Assembly: GCA_964558825.1 (NCBI GenBank)
Contig: CAZLGB010000107.1
Coordinates: 1 to 11,583 of the forward strand
DNA from: Phosphoribacter sp964558825
GTDB taxonomy: Bacteria > Actinomycetota > Actinomycetes > Actinomycetales > Dermatophilaceae
Direction of reading: 5' to 3'
DNA length: 11,583 bases
In this document: piece by piece, positions 1-6,865 of the stretch
Numbering within the stretch: the first letter of the stretch is position 1
How the letters are laid out: each line of letters begins with the position of its first letter
The notes under the pieces: model-generated
Told to the model about the DNA's origin: nothing
Databases searched by the model: none
Seen by the model: only the letters and a program-made list of their open reading frames with translations
Program-made: the position numbers and the translations under genes

Positions 1-1
1 G

Positions 2-796
2 CTGGCGCTGTGGTTTCAGCGCGTCAGCGCCCGGACGAGCGCGCACAAGACCCTCCCCGCGTGGTCGCAGGGCGCGCTCGTGCTCGCGCGCACCGAGCGC
101 ATCGACGCGGCTCGCCTCGATGCCGCCCTCGAGGCGACCGCGACGACGAGCCCGGCCGGCGCGATCCTCGCGAGCATCGACGCCAGTCGAGCGTTGCTGC
201 AACGCGATGCAATCCCTCTGCTGGACAACCTGATTCGCCGAGTCTCCTCCTTGCGCGAGCGGCTGCAGCAGGTGCCCGGGCTCGCCGTGCTCGACGGGCC
301 GGGTGTCGATCCGGCCAAGGTCACCCTCCTGCTGGCCGGCACCGGGGCCGACGGCACGCGCATCGAGGCCGAGCTCATCGCCCGCGGCATGCCGGTCGAG
401 CTCGCCGACCGCGACACCCTCGTCGCCATGGTCACCCTCGCCGACACCGACGAGACGATCACCCGCCTCGGCGAGCACCTCGTCGGGCTCGTGCGGGCCC
501 ACCGGGGCAGTCCGCGCGCCACCGTCGGATCGCCGGCCTGGCAGGTCGACGCCCGGCCCCTCGTCGATCCGCGGACAGCCTTCTTCGCCGCCCACGTCAC
601 CGTGCCGGCGCACGAGGCGATCGGCCGCGCGAGTGCCGAGCTCGTCGCGCCCTATCCACCCGGCATACCCGTGCTCGCGCCGGGCGAGGAGGTGACCCGC
701 GAGCTGCTCGACGCGCTGCACGCCGCCCGGTCCGCGGGTGTGCGCATCGCCTACGCCACCGACCCCACCCTGTCCACCCTGCGCGTGCTGGCCTGA
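2..796 (+). CDS. Orn/Lys/Arg decarboxylase-family PLP enzyme, 5' truncated by window
   Basis: This is the C-terminal 264 residues of a pyridoxal-phosphate fold-type I enzyme of the Orn/Lys/Arg decarboxylase major-domain family; the start lies outside the window. The reading frame is open from base 2. It begins just before the motif S-A-H-K-T-L-P-A, whose lysine (bases 47-49) is the expected Schiff-base lysine for PLP. Near the end, the stretch E-L-V-A-P-Y-P-P-G-I-P-V-L-A-P-G-E (about 640-690) is the characteristic C-terminal signature of the family. Known members decarboxylate basic amino acids to polyamines in the cytoplasm. Many actinobacterial members are annotated only as 'aminotransferase class I/II-fold PLP enzyme' and their substrate is unproven, so I do not assign one. 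It ends 55 bp before the next + strand gene. Confidence 0.88.
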   Translation: MALWFQRVSARTSAHKTLPAWSQGALVLARTERIDAARLDAALEATATTSPAGAILASIDASRALLQRDAIPLLDNLIRRVSSLRERLQQVPGLAVLDGPGVDPAKVTLLLAGTGADGTRIEAELIARGMPVELADRDTLVAMVTLADTDETITRLGEHLVGLVRAHRGSPRATVGSPAWQVDARPLVDPRTAFFAAHVTVPAHEAIGRASAELVAPYPPGIPVLAPGEEVTRELLDALHAARSAGVRIAYATDPTLSTLRVLA

Positions 797-851
797 GCTG
801 AGGTCTTCGCCACGTCGCAGTCGGCGTGTCCGAAGTGGCACAGTGGACCCC

Positions 852-1379
852 ATGAGCAGCAACGACGCCGCCTACGACAGAGACGCCATCGGCGACGACC
901 TGGAGGTGTGGTCCGTCGACGACGAGGACCAGCTGCAGCCGGGCGACACCCTCATCGATCGCGGCGTCGACGATGTGCTCGACGAGGGCTACTCGCCGCC
1001 CGAAAAGCCCCGCGGCGCATACGCTTACGGCACGACGGCGTGGGAGCAGCACGGCCACGAGACCATCGATCAGCGGATCCTCCAGGAGGAGCCCGACCCC
1101 TATTCGGCCTACGGCGCTCCGGAGGATGAGTCGGGATCCGAGCAGGCCCGCCGCGAGCGGCTGGGCGGCGACGACCGCGACTCGATCTACGCCGAGGAAG
1201 ACTACGTCGGCCAGGCCGGGCGCAAGCGCAGCGGCCGGATCGTCGCGTCGGCCGAGGACGGCGACGCCGCCTTCGAGAACGACGTCTTCGCCGGGGATGT
1301 CGGCATCGACGGCGGTGCCGCGTCCGCCGAGGAGGCCGCCATGCACATCATCGACGAGGACGACGACCTCGAAGACTGA
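852..1379 (+). CDS. DUF5709 domain-containing acidic protein
   Basis: A 175-aa, very acidic, hydrophilic protein with no signal peptide or membrane segment. The N-terminal part carries Q-L-Q-P-G-D-T-L-I-D-R-G-V-D-D-V-L-D-E-G-Y-S-P-P (about residues 28-50), which I recognise as the core of the actinobacterial DUF5709 family. The C-terminus ends in an Asp/Glu run. The family has no established function. I chose the ATG at 852 because the conserved N-terminus begins there; an in-frame ATG at 738 would overlap the upstream gene by 59 bp and adds non-conserved, Pro/Cys-rich sequence. No Shine-Dalgarno is visible. A box CACAGT at 839-844 lies 7 nt before the ATG and could be a weak -10 element of a leaderless promoter, as seen at other genes here. 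Confidence 0.85.
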   Translation: MSSNDAAYDRDAIGDDLEVWSVDDEDQLQPGDTLIDRGVDDVLDEGYSPPEKPRGAYAYGTTAWEQHGHETIDQRILQEEPDPYSAYGAPEDESGSEQARRERLGGDDRDSIYAEEDYVGQAGRKRSGRIVASAEDGDAAFENDVFAGDVGIDGGAASAEEAAMHIIDEDDDLED

Positions 1380-1426
1380 CCGCCATCCCCCAACAACGCC
1401 CGCCGCAGGCGCCTCGACGCCCGGCG

Positions 1427-1498
1427 ACCGTTCGGTGCCTGGCAACCGCTCGGTGCCTGCCAACCGCTCGGTGCCTGCCAACCGCTCGGTGCTCGCCC
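1427..1498 (+). repeat. 18-bp tandem repeat at the start of the deaminase gene
   Basis: Four head-to-tail copies of an 18-bp unit, accgctcggtgcctgcca and variants, at 1427-1444, 1445-1462, 1463-1480 and 1481-1498. Copy 1 has T for C at its fifth base and one other change; copy 4 diverges after its twelfth base. Each unit equals six codons in the deaminase frame (N-R-S-V-P-A) and contains one in-frame GTG (1435, 1453, 1471, 1489), so gain or loss of a unit would not shift the frame. Confidence 0.9.
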
Positions 1499-2508
1499 TG
1501 CCCAAGGCCCACCTGCACCTGCATTTTACCGGGTCGATGCGCATTGCCACCCTGCTCGAGCTCGCGGCAGAGCGGGGCGTGCGCCTGCCCGAGGCCCTCA
1601 CCCGGGACTGGCCCCCGCGCCTGCACGCCACCGACGAGCGTGGATGGTTTCGTTTCCAGCGCCTCTACGACGCGGCGCGCGCCTGCGTGAGCGGGGAGGC
1701 CGACCTGCGCCGCATCGTCCGCGAGGCCGCGCAGGACGACGCCGCGGAGGGCTCGCGCTGGCTCGAGCTGCAGGTCGAGCCGTCGTCCTATGCCGGGCCG
1801 GTCGGCGGCATCACCCCAGCCCTGGAGATCATCCTCGACGAGGCGCACGCGGCCGGCATCGCGACCGGCACCGGGGTCGGCATCGTCGTGGCGGCGTCGC
1901 GGATCCGCCATCCGCTCGACGCCCGTGCGCTCGCCCGCCTCGCCGCCCGGTATGCCGGTGACGCCCCGGGGACGGTGGTCGGTTTTGGCCTGTCGAATGA
2001 CGAAAGACGCGGTGTGACAGAGGAATTCGCCCCCGCCTTCGCCATCGCCAGGCGGGCCGGCCTCGCGCTGGTGCCGCACGGCGGCGAATTGCTCGGCCCG
2101 GCCGCCGTCCAGCAGACCCTCGGCACCCTGCACCCCGACCGACTCGGCCACGGGGTGCGCTCGGTCGAGGACCCGCGGGTGCTCGACGAGGTCGCGGCTG
2201 CGGGTGTCACCCTCGAGGTCTGCCCGGGCAGCAATGTCGCCCTCGGGGTCTTTCCCACCGCCGCCGACGTGCCGGTCCGCGAGCTCATGGCGCACGGCAT
2301 ACCCCTGGCGCTCGGAGCCGACGATCCGTTGCTCTTCGGCAGTCGCCTTGGCGCGCAATACGATTCGGCCCGTCACGCGATGGGGCTGGATGACGGGCAA
2401 CTCGCCCAGCTGGCGCGCGACTCGATCCTCGGCAGCCGGGCGCCCGAGCCGGTGCGCCGCCGCGCCCTCGCCGACATCGATGCCTGGCTCGCCTCGGGCG
2501 CCTCCTAG
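1435..2508 (+). CDS. Adenosine deaminase family protein
   Basis: A metal-dependent nucleoside deaminase of the amidohydrolase superfamily, expected to hydrolyse the 6-amino group of adenosine or a related nucleoside in the cytoplasm. Counting from GTG 1435 (357 aa), the residues seen are: P-K-A-H-L-H-L-H-F with zinc ligands H28 and H30; P-H-G-G-E with H215 and catalytic E218; R-L-G-H-G with H239; and G-A-D-D-P with D296/D297. The order and spacing fit the family. The sequence resembles the Streptomyces 'H-F-T-G-S-M-R' subgroup, in which the Asp that follows the HxH ligands in mammalian enzymes (Asp19, contacting the ribose 5'-OH) is Thr32, so the preferred nucleoside may differ. The start is uncertain: GTGs at 1435, 1453, 1471 and 1489 lie in a tandem repeat, there is no ATG nearby and no Shine-Dalgarno; homology only requires the protein from about 1489 on. 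Confidence 0.88.
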   Translation: MPGNRSVPANRSVPANRSVLALPKAHLHLHFTGSMRIATLLELAAERGVRLPEALTRDWPPRLHATDERGWFRFQRLYDAARACVSGEADLRRIVREAAQDDAAEGSRWLELQVEPSSYAGPVGGITPALEIILDEAHAAGIATGTGVGIVVAASRIRHPLDARALARLAARYAGDAPGTVVGFGLSNDERRGVTEEFAPAFAIARRAGLALVPHGGELLGPAAVQQTLGTLHPDRLGHGVRSVEDPRVLDEVAAAGVTLEVCPGSNVALGVFPTAADVPVRELMAHGIPLALGADDPLLFGSRLGAQYDSARHAMGLDDGQLAQLARDSILGSRAPEPVRRRALADIDAWLASGAS

Positions 2509-2511
2509 AGT
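2506..2511 (+). promoter_or_regulatory. Candidate leaderless -10 box for the beta-glucosidase
   Basis: TAGAGT matches the actinobacterial TAnnnT -10 pattern. Its first three bases are the TAG stop of the deaminase gene. Seven bases separate it from ATG 2519, so transcription would begin at or next to the start codon. No Shine-Dalgarno fits in the gap, and I see no convincing -35. Confidence 0.45.
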
Positions 2512-2518
2512 GTGGCCC

Positions 2519-3865
2519 ATGAGCGAGCTGACCCGCGCCGACTTCCCCGCCGACTTCACCTTCGGCGTCGCGACGGCGGCCTACCAGATCGAGGGTGCGG
2601 TCAGCGAGGACGGTCGAGAGCCGTCGATCTGGGACACCTTCAGCGCTCTGCCCGGCGCCGTCGAGCGCGGCGAGACCGGGGCTGTCGCGTGCGACCACTA
2701 CCACCGCTATCGCGAGGACGTCGCGCTCATGGGCGAGCTCGGTGTCGACGCCTACCGCTTCTCCATCTCGTGGCCGCGCGTGCTCCCCCAGGCCTCCGGG
2801 CGCCCCAATGCCGCCGGCATTGCGTTCTACGACCGGCTGCTCGACGAGCTGCTCGCCGCCGGCATCACCCCGTGGGCGACGCTCTACCACTGGGACCTGC
2901 CGCAGGTGCTCGAGGACGCGGGTGGCTGGGCGGCCCGCGACACCGCCTCCCGCTTCGCCGAGTATGCCGCCGTGGCTGTCGACGCGTTCGGCGACCGGGT
3001 CGGCCACTGGATCACCCTCAACGAGCCCTATGTCTCGTCGATGCTCGGCTATTCCGCCGGGGTTCACGCGCCGGGGCGCACCGAGCCGGCCGCCGCCATC
3101 CGCGCCGCACACCACCTGCTGCTCGGTCACGGCCTGGTCCTGCAGGGGCTGCGGGCCAGCCGCCCACAGGCCCAGGTCGGCGTCACCCTCAACCTCACGC
3201 CGGTCCAGCCGCAGGGGGGTCGGGCGGTCTTCGCCGACGCCGTCCGCCAGGTCGACGGGGTCCACAATCGGATCTTCCTCGACCCGCTGCTGCGCGGGCA
3301 CTACCCGCCCGATGTCGTCGCCGATCTCGCCCACGTGACCGACCAGGCCCACGTCCACGACGGTGACCTCGCGCTGATCAGCGCTCCCGTGGACTTCCTC
3401 GGGGTCAACTACTACAATCCCACCGTCGTCACCGGTGGGCCGTGGCCCGGGCCGACGAGCGCGGGGCCGGGCACCTGGGGCCGTCCGGTCACCGCGATGG
3501 GCTGGGAGATCGACGCGAGCGCCTTCACCGGGTTGTTGCGCCGACTCCACGACGACTACGCCGCCCCACCGATCGTCATCACCGAGAACGGCTCGGCATG
3601 GCCCGACACGGTCACCGCCGGCGCCGTCCACGATCCCGACCGCACGGCATACCTGCAGGCGCATCTGCAGGCCTGCCGCGAGGCGATGGCGGCGGGGGTC
3701 GACCTGCGCGGCTACTTCGCCTGGTCGCTTCTCGACAACTTCGAGTGGGCCTGCGGCTACGGCAAGCGCTTCGGGCTCGTCCACGTCGACTACGCGACCC
3801 AGACCCGCACGGTCAAGGACAGCGGCCGGTGGTATGCCGCGTTCCTGCAGGACGCGCGCCGTTAG
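2519..3865 (+). CDS. GH1 family beta-glucosidase
   Basis: A complete 448-aa glycoside hydrolase family 1 enzyme, the usual bacterial length, which hydrolyses terminal beta-linked glucose (or related sugars) from oligosaccharides or glycosides. The N-terminal signature F-T-F-G-V-A-T-A-A-Y-Q-I-E-G is present. The acid/base glutamate is E169 in T-L-N-E-P and the nucleophile is E356 in I-T-E-N-G. Other family landmarks are Y-H-W-D-L-P, G-V-N-Y-Y-N and W-S-L-L-D-N-F-E-W near residue 405. There is no signal peptide, so it should act on imported sugars in the cytoplasm. No sugar transporter or LacI-type regulator is beside it; the substrate cannot be read from context. It starts 10 bp after the deaminase stop, with a leaderless-type -10 box instead of a ribosome binding site. 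Confidence 0.96.
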   Translation: MSELTRADFPADFTFGVATAAYQIEGAVSEDGREPSIWDTFSALPGAVERGETGAVACDHYHRYREDVALMGELGVDAYRFSISWPRVLPQASGRPNAAGIAFYDRLLDELLAAGITPWATLYHWDLPQVLEDAGGWAARDTASRFAEYAAVAVDAFGDRVGHWITLNEPYVSSMLGYSAGVHAPGRTEPAAAIRAAHHLLLGHGLVLQGLRASRPQAQVGVTLNLTPVQPQGGRAVFADAVRQVDGVHNRIFLDPLLRGHYPPDVVADLAHVTDQAHVHDGDLALISAPVDFLGVNYYNPTVVTGGPWPGPTSAGPGTWGRPVTAMGWEIDASAFTGLLRRLHDDYAAPPIVITENGSAWPDTVTAGAVHDPDRTAYLQAHLQACREAMAAGVDLRGYFAWSLLDNFEWACGYGKRFGLVHVDYATQTRTVKDSGRWYAAFLQDARR

Positions 3866-3868
3866 GCT
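3863..3868 (+). promoter_or_regulatory. Candidate leaderless -10 box for the lipoprotein gene
   Basis: TAGGCT (TAnnnT type) begins with the TAG stop codon of the beta-glucosidase and lies 8 bases before ATG 3877. There is no Shine-Dalgarno in the gap. The -35 region is not recognisable. Confidence 0.45.
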
Positions 3869-3876
3869 GGGTGGCC

Positions 3877-4698
3877 ATGTCGCTGCGACGCACCCCCGAG
3901 CGCTCGGGAGCGCTCCGGGGGGCGAGTGCCCTTGCCGTCGTGCTCGCCGTCGCGCTGGCCGTGGCGGGGTGCACCGACGCGAGTAGCGGCCCAACCGCCA
4001 CGGCGACCGGCACCACCAGCACCGGGGCGGGCCCGAGCAGCCCGACGAGCACCGACCTCAGCGCGACGAGCACCGACTCCACCGCGCCGACGGCGACCGA
4101 TCCCACCGCGCTGCCCACGACGGGTGGCGGCGACGAGGGCACCGCGCCCTCCGGCGCGGGAGTGCTGCCGACATCCTTCGTCACCGTCGAGCAGACGATC
4201 AACGATCCGGCCTTCGGCCACCAGATCACCGTCACCAAGATCGCTCGCAACATGGCATGGCCGCCCGGACACGCCGCGGAGGCGGCCGTCTTCGAGCTGG
4301 TCGGGGTGGAGATGCACTGGACCCCCGGCACGGCATTCACCGCGACGATCCGGGCCCAGGACTTCGCGCTCATCACCGGGTCGACCTATCCCAACCGACC
4401 AGACGCGACGCTCGACCCCACGCTGACGGCTGCCGCCTGGTCGCTGCTGCCCGCCACCGCCGGCCCGGGCCAGGACGTCACCGGCTGGATGATCTTCAAG
4501 GTCGAGCCGGCCGGCGCGCCGACGATGCGCCTGGACTATCTGCGCCCGGCCATCAAGATCTCCGGCACGTCGACGGTCTATGCCAAGGCGCTCTTCTCGA
4601 TCACGCTCGTGCCGACGCCCGCGGTCTCCTCCTCGGTCGTGCTGCCGCGCACGACGACGACCAAGCCACGCACGACCACGACGACGAAGAAGCGCTGA
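3877..4698 (+). CDS. Thr-rich lipoprotein with DUF4352-like domain
   Basis: A 273-aa predicted lipoprotein. The N-terminus has basic residues (R4, R5, R9, R14), a hydrophobic stretch (about 16-30) and a lipobox V-A-G-C with the modifiable cysteine at C32, so it should be anchored to the outer face of the membrane. Residues 33-90 are a low-complexity Ser/Thr/Pro/Ala linker. The folded part (about 100-245) looks like a DUF4352-type immunoglobulin-like domain: an F-G-H-Q-I-T-V-T-K strand, a D-F-A-L-I segment and G-W-M-I-F-K-V-E before a final strand. This assignment rests on pattern only. The tail is another Thr-rich stretch ending in T-K-K-R, an unusual basic end that could interact with cell wall polymers. 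Function unknown. It lies 11 bp after the beta-glucosidase and converges with murB. Confidence 0.82.
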   Translation: MSLRRTPERSGALRGASALAVVLAVALAVAGCTDASSGPTATATGTTSTGAGPSSPTSTDLSATSTDSTAPTATDPTALPTTGGGDEGTAPSGAGVLPTSFVTVEQTINDPAFGHQITVTKIARNMAWPPGHAAEAAVFELVGVEMHWTPGTAFTATIRAQDFALITGSTYPNRPDATLDPTLTAAAWSLLPATAGPGQDVTGWMIFKVEPAGAPTMRLDYLRPAIKISGTSTVYAKALFSITLVPTPAVSSSVVLPRTTTTKPRTTTTTKKR

Positions 4699-4723
4699 CC
4701 GGGCCGGGGCGCTGGCCGGCGCG

Positions 4724-4755
4724 CTGACCGAGCGAGCCGTCGCTCAGAGCGTCAG
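4724..4755. terminator. Possible bidirectional terminator hairpin between convergent genes
   Basis: In the 45-bp gap between the lipoprotein stop and the murB stop, gagcga (4730-4735) and tcgctc (4740-4745) form a 6-bp stem with a gccg loop. Outer arms ctgac (4724-4728) and gtcag (4751-4755) could extend it across bulges. It overlaps the murB stop codon. There is no U-tract on either strand. Weak support. Confidence 0.35.
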
Positions 4756-5823
4756 ACCGACGAGGACGGGCTCGTTGACGAGGGTGACGCCGAGAGTGGC
4801 TGTCACGCCGTCGCGGACCGTGCGCGCGAGGTCGACGATGTCGGCCGCCGAAGCGCTTCCGCGATTGGTCACGGCCAAGGTGTGCTTGGTCGACAGGGAG
4901 GCCGGCCCCGGCAGCCCGAAGCCCTTGGCAAAGCCCGCAGCCTCGATGAGCCACGCGGCGCTGAGCTTGACGTGATCCCCGGCGCCGGGCCAGGCCGGCA
5001 TCCGGTCGGCGTGCTCGCTGCCACGCTGCTCGGCGACCGCCGAGCGGATGCGCTCGACGTGCGAGGTCGGGACGAGCGGGTTGGTGAAGAACGAGCCGCA
5101 GCTCCACGTGTCGTGGTCGGCGGGATCGAGGACCATCCCCCGCCGCCGCCGCTGGGCCAGCACGGCCTCCCGCGCTGCCGCCAAGGGAACCCGCTCCCCC
5201 TCGACGACCCCCAGCTGACCGGCCAGGTCGGCATACCCGATCGGCTCGGACAGCTCGCCCAGGCGCAGCTGGAAGACGACGTCGAGCACGACATAGCGCC
5301 CGCCGCTGCGCTTGAGCGCTGAATTGCGGTAGGCGAAGGCACAATCGGCGGCGGCCAGGGTGCGCACGGCCTGGGTATGCCGGTCCCAGACCCGCACCTG
5401 GGCGATGGTGTCGGCGACCTCCTGCCCGTAGGCCCCGACGTTCTGCACGGGGGTGGACCCGACGGTGCCGGGTATGCCGGACAGCGCCTCGACGCCGGCC
5501 CATCCCTCCGCGACGGCTCGCCCGACGAACTCGTCCCAGACCTCGCCGGCGGCCACCCGCACGGTCGCCCCCGAGCAGCTGTCCTGCGACTCGACGCTCA
5601 CCCCGCTCGAGGCGACTCGCACCACGGTGCCGGGGAAGCCCGCGTCGGCGATGACGACATTGGAGCCTCCCGATAGCACGAGCAGCGGCTCATCGGCGTC
5701 GTCGACCTCGCGCACCGCGTCGACGAGCTCGTCGGTCGTCGTCACCGTGACCAGGCGCGCCGCCGGACCGCCGACGCGCATCGTCGTCAGCGGCGCGAGG
5801 GCAGCGTCGAAGGACTCGTCCAC
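4744..5823 (-). CDS. murB: UDP-N-acetylenolpyruvoylglucosamine reductase MurB
   Basis: MurB reduces UDP-GlcNAc-enolpyruvate to UDP-MurNAc with NADPH and FAD, the second committed step of peptidoglycan precursor synthesis in the cytoplasm. From GTG 5823 it is 359 aa. The FAD-binding segment L-S-G-G-S-N-V-V-I (about 50-58), the G-I-P-G-T-V-G...N-V-G-A-Y-G block (117-133), Y-R-N-S-A-L with R166, C-G-S-F-F-T-N-P with the proton-donating S244 and N-E-P with E351 match the R159/S229/E325 active site of the E. coli enzyme. The frame stays open to a TTG at 5892, but that would overlap the upstream dehydratase gene by 35 bp, so I prefer GTG 5823, 34 bp after that gene's stop. Neither start has a strong ribosome binding site. 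It is probably the last gene of the hadA-hadB-murB unit. Confidence 0.95.
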   Translation of the reverse strand: MDESFDAALAPLTTMRVGGPAARLVTVTTTDELVDAVREVDDADEPLLVLSGGSNVVIADAGFPGTVVRVASSGVSVESQDSCSGATVRVAAGEVWDEFVGRAVAEGWAGVEALSGIPGTVGSTPVQNVGAYGQEVADTIAQVRVWDRHTQAVRTLAAADCAFAYRNSALKRSGGRYVVLDVVFQLRLGELSEPIGYADLAGQLGVVEGERVPLAAAREAVLAQRRRRGMVLDPADHDTWSCGSFFTNPLVPTSHVERIRSAVAEQRGSEHADRMPAWPGAGDHVKLSAAWLIEAAGFAKGFGLPGPASLSTKHTLAVTNRGSASAADIVDLARTVRDGVTATLGVTLVNEPVLVGLTL

Positions 5824-5857
5824 GATGAGGTCGGCGATCGGTGATCGGGCCCGGCGC

Positions 5858-6286
5858 TCAGGCGAGCTGGACGAGGGCCTGGGCGCGCCCAAGGACCTTG
5901 TCGGCGCCGCAGGTGACGGTCAGGTCGACGGTCGCGCGGCGCTGCTCGGGGTCGAGTGCGGTCACCGTGCCGGCGACGACGACATCGGCGCCCGTCGCGT
6001 AGGGGACGACGACGGGCTTGGTGAAGCGGGTGCCATAGCGCAGCACCCGCCCGGCGTCTCCGCACCACTCGGTCACCGCCGTGACGGCCGCACCCATCGT
6101 CCACATCCCGTGGGCGATGACGTCGGGGAGCCCGACCTTGGTGGCGAAGCGGTCGTCCCAGTGGATGGGGTTGCGGTCGAGCGACGCGCCGGCATACCGC
6201 ACGAGTGCGGCCCGGTCGACATGGATCGTCTTGACCGGCAGGGCGTCACCGACGTGCGCCTGCTCGAAGGTCCGGATGCCGGCCAT
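5858..6286 (-). CDS. MaoC-like dehydratase, HadB-type subunit
   Basis: A 142-aa single hot-dog-fold protein of the MaoC/(R)-hydratase family. It has the hydratase-2 type motif: D37-R-N-P-I-H42, followed by H-G-M-W-T-M-G (about 63-69). By analogy with mycobacterial HadAB/HadBC, the HadB-type subunit carries the catalytic Asp/His pair and dehydrates (3R)-hydroxyacyl-thioesters in fatty acid elongation. Outside mycolate producers the exact substrate of this pair is not established. ATG 6286 overlaps the upstream stop by one base (TGATG), which implies translational coupling, and the sequence gaggagg lies 6 nt before the ATG, which favours it over the adjacent GTG 6289. It is the likely partner of the gene just upstream. 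Confidence 0.9.
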   Translation of the reverse strand: MAGIRTFEQAHVGDALPVKTIHVDRAALVRYAGASLDRNPIHWDDRFATKVGLPDVIAHGMWTMGAAVTAVTEWCGDAGRVLRYGTRFTKPVVVPYATGADVVVAGTVTALDPEQRRATVDLTVTCGADKVLGRAQALVQLA

Positions 6287-6729
6287 CACTCGCCTCCTCG
6301 CTCGACGATCGTCGAGAGCGCCGTGCAGACGGGCTCGCCGTGCACGCTCAGCTCAGCCCGGGTGACGATCATCGTGTGGCCGCCCGCTTGCTTGACCGAG
6401 TCGATGTGCAACTCGGCGACGACCTCGTCGCCCGCGCACAAGGGACGGTGGTGGATGAAGGACTCCTCGCCATGGACGACGCGGCTGAAATCGACGCCCA
6501 CCTGCGGGTCGAGGATGAACTGCATCTCGGCCTGCTGGGCGATGAGCACCGCGAAGGTCGGTGGGGCGATGACGTCGCGGTAGCCGCGGCCCTGGGCCAC
6601 GTCCCGCTCGGTGTGGACCGGGTCGTGCGATCCCACCGCCTCAGCGAACTCCTTGATCTTGGCGGCGCTGACCACATACGGCTTGATGGGCGGATACGTC
6701 CGCCCGGCGACATCTGGGCTGACCGGCAT
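6286..6729 (-). CDS. MaoC N-terminal-type dehydratase, HadA-like subunit (UPF0336 type)
   Basis: A 147-aa hot-dog-fold protein of the FAS1-like dehydratase / HadA type. It opens with a short segment P-D-V-A-G-R-T-Y-P-P, then Y-V-V-S-A-A-K-I-K-E-F-A-E-A-V-G, then S-H-D-P-V-H (about residues 34-39), A-P-P-T-F (around 56-60), and ends T-A-L-S-T-I-V-E-R-G-G-E. In mycobacteria such subunits mainly bind the acyl chain while HadB supplies catalysis; I infer the same here. It overlaps the next gene by one base and so should be made in stoichiometric amounts with it. There is no clear Shine-Dalgarno before ATG 6729. A TAGGCT box 6 nt upstream suggests a leaderless transcript. The start codon itself lies in one copy of the CGGCATAC octamer. 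Confidence 0.9.
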   Translation of the reverse strand: MPVSPDVAGRTYPPIKPYVVSAAKIKEFAEAVGSHDPVHTERDVAQGRGYRDVIAPPTFAVLIAQQAEMQFILDPQVGVDFSRVVHGEESFIHHRPLCAGDEVVAELHIDSVKQAGGHTMIVTRAELSVHGEPVCTALSTIVERGGE

Positions 6730-6735
6730 ACCGAA

Positions 6736-6741
6736 AGCCTA
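6736..6741 (-). promoter_or_regulatory. Candidate leaderless -10 box for hadA-hadB-murB
   Basis: On the minus strand TAGGCT is followed by six bases (ttcggt) and then the hadA ATG. It is the same hexamer as before the lipoprotein gene. The -35 is not recognisable. Confidence 0.45.
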
Positions 6742-6807
6742 GCCAACCAGGCCGATTCGGGCCGACGCGCGGGGCGCGGATCACGCGTCCACCGACCTCC
6801 GACGCGG

Positions 6808-6845
6808 CGAAGCCCCCGCCGACAGGAGTCGGTGCGGGGGCTTCG
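6808..6845 (-). terminator. Terminator hairpin after the small ORF
   Basis: Outer arms cgaagcccccg (6808-6818) and cgggggcttcg (6835-6845) pair over 11 bp; inner arms ccgac (6819-6823) and gtcgg (6828-6832) add 5 bp with an agga loop and a 2-nt bulge (6833-6834). It begins 20 bp past the small-ORF stop and lies 78 bp before the hadA start. There is no U-tract, as is common in high-GC actinobacteria. It could also act as an attenuator for the genes downstream. Confidence 0.7.
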
Positions 6846-6865
6846 ACCGCGATGTGGAGTCTGGC

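Noticed and set aside
1427..1498. CRISPR-like array
   Set aside because: The units are contiguous 18-mers with no spacers and are in frame with a gene; no cas genes are present.
597..1631. Minus-strand open frame of 344 codons over the DUF5709 gene and the deaminase start
   Set aside because: Its Arg/Ala-rich product and position opposite two supported genes mark it as a codon-bias shadow.
2285..3994. Open frame of 569 codons on the minus strand opposite the beta-glucosidase
   Set aside because: Third-position GC bias opens antisense frames here. The + strand has a full GH1 protein with both catalytic glutamates, and the antisense product has no recognisable motif.
5824..5892. N-terminal extension of MurB from TTG 5892
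   Set aside because: It would overlap the HadB-like gene and adds a Ser/Pro/Arg-rich segment not expected in MurB. GTG 5823 fits family length. Not fully excluded.
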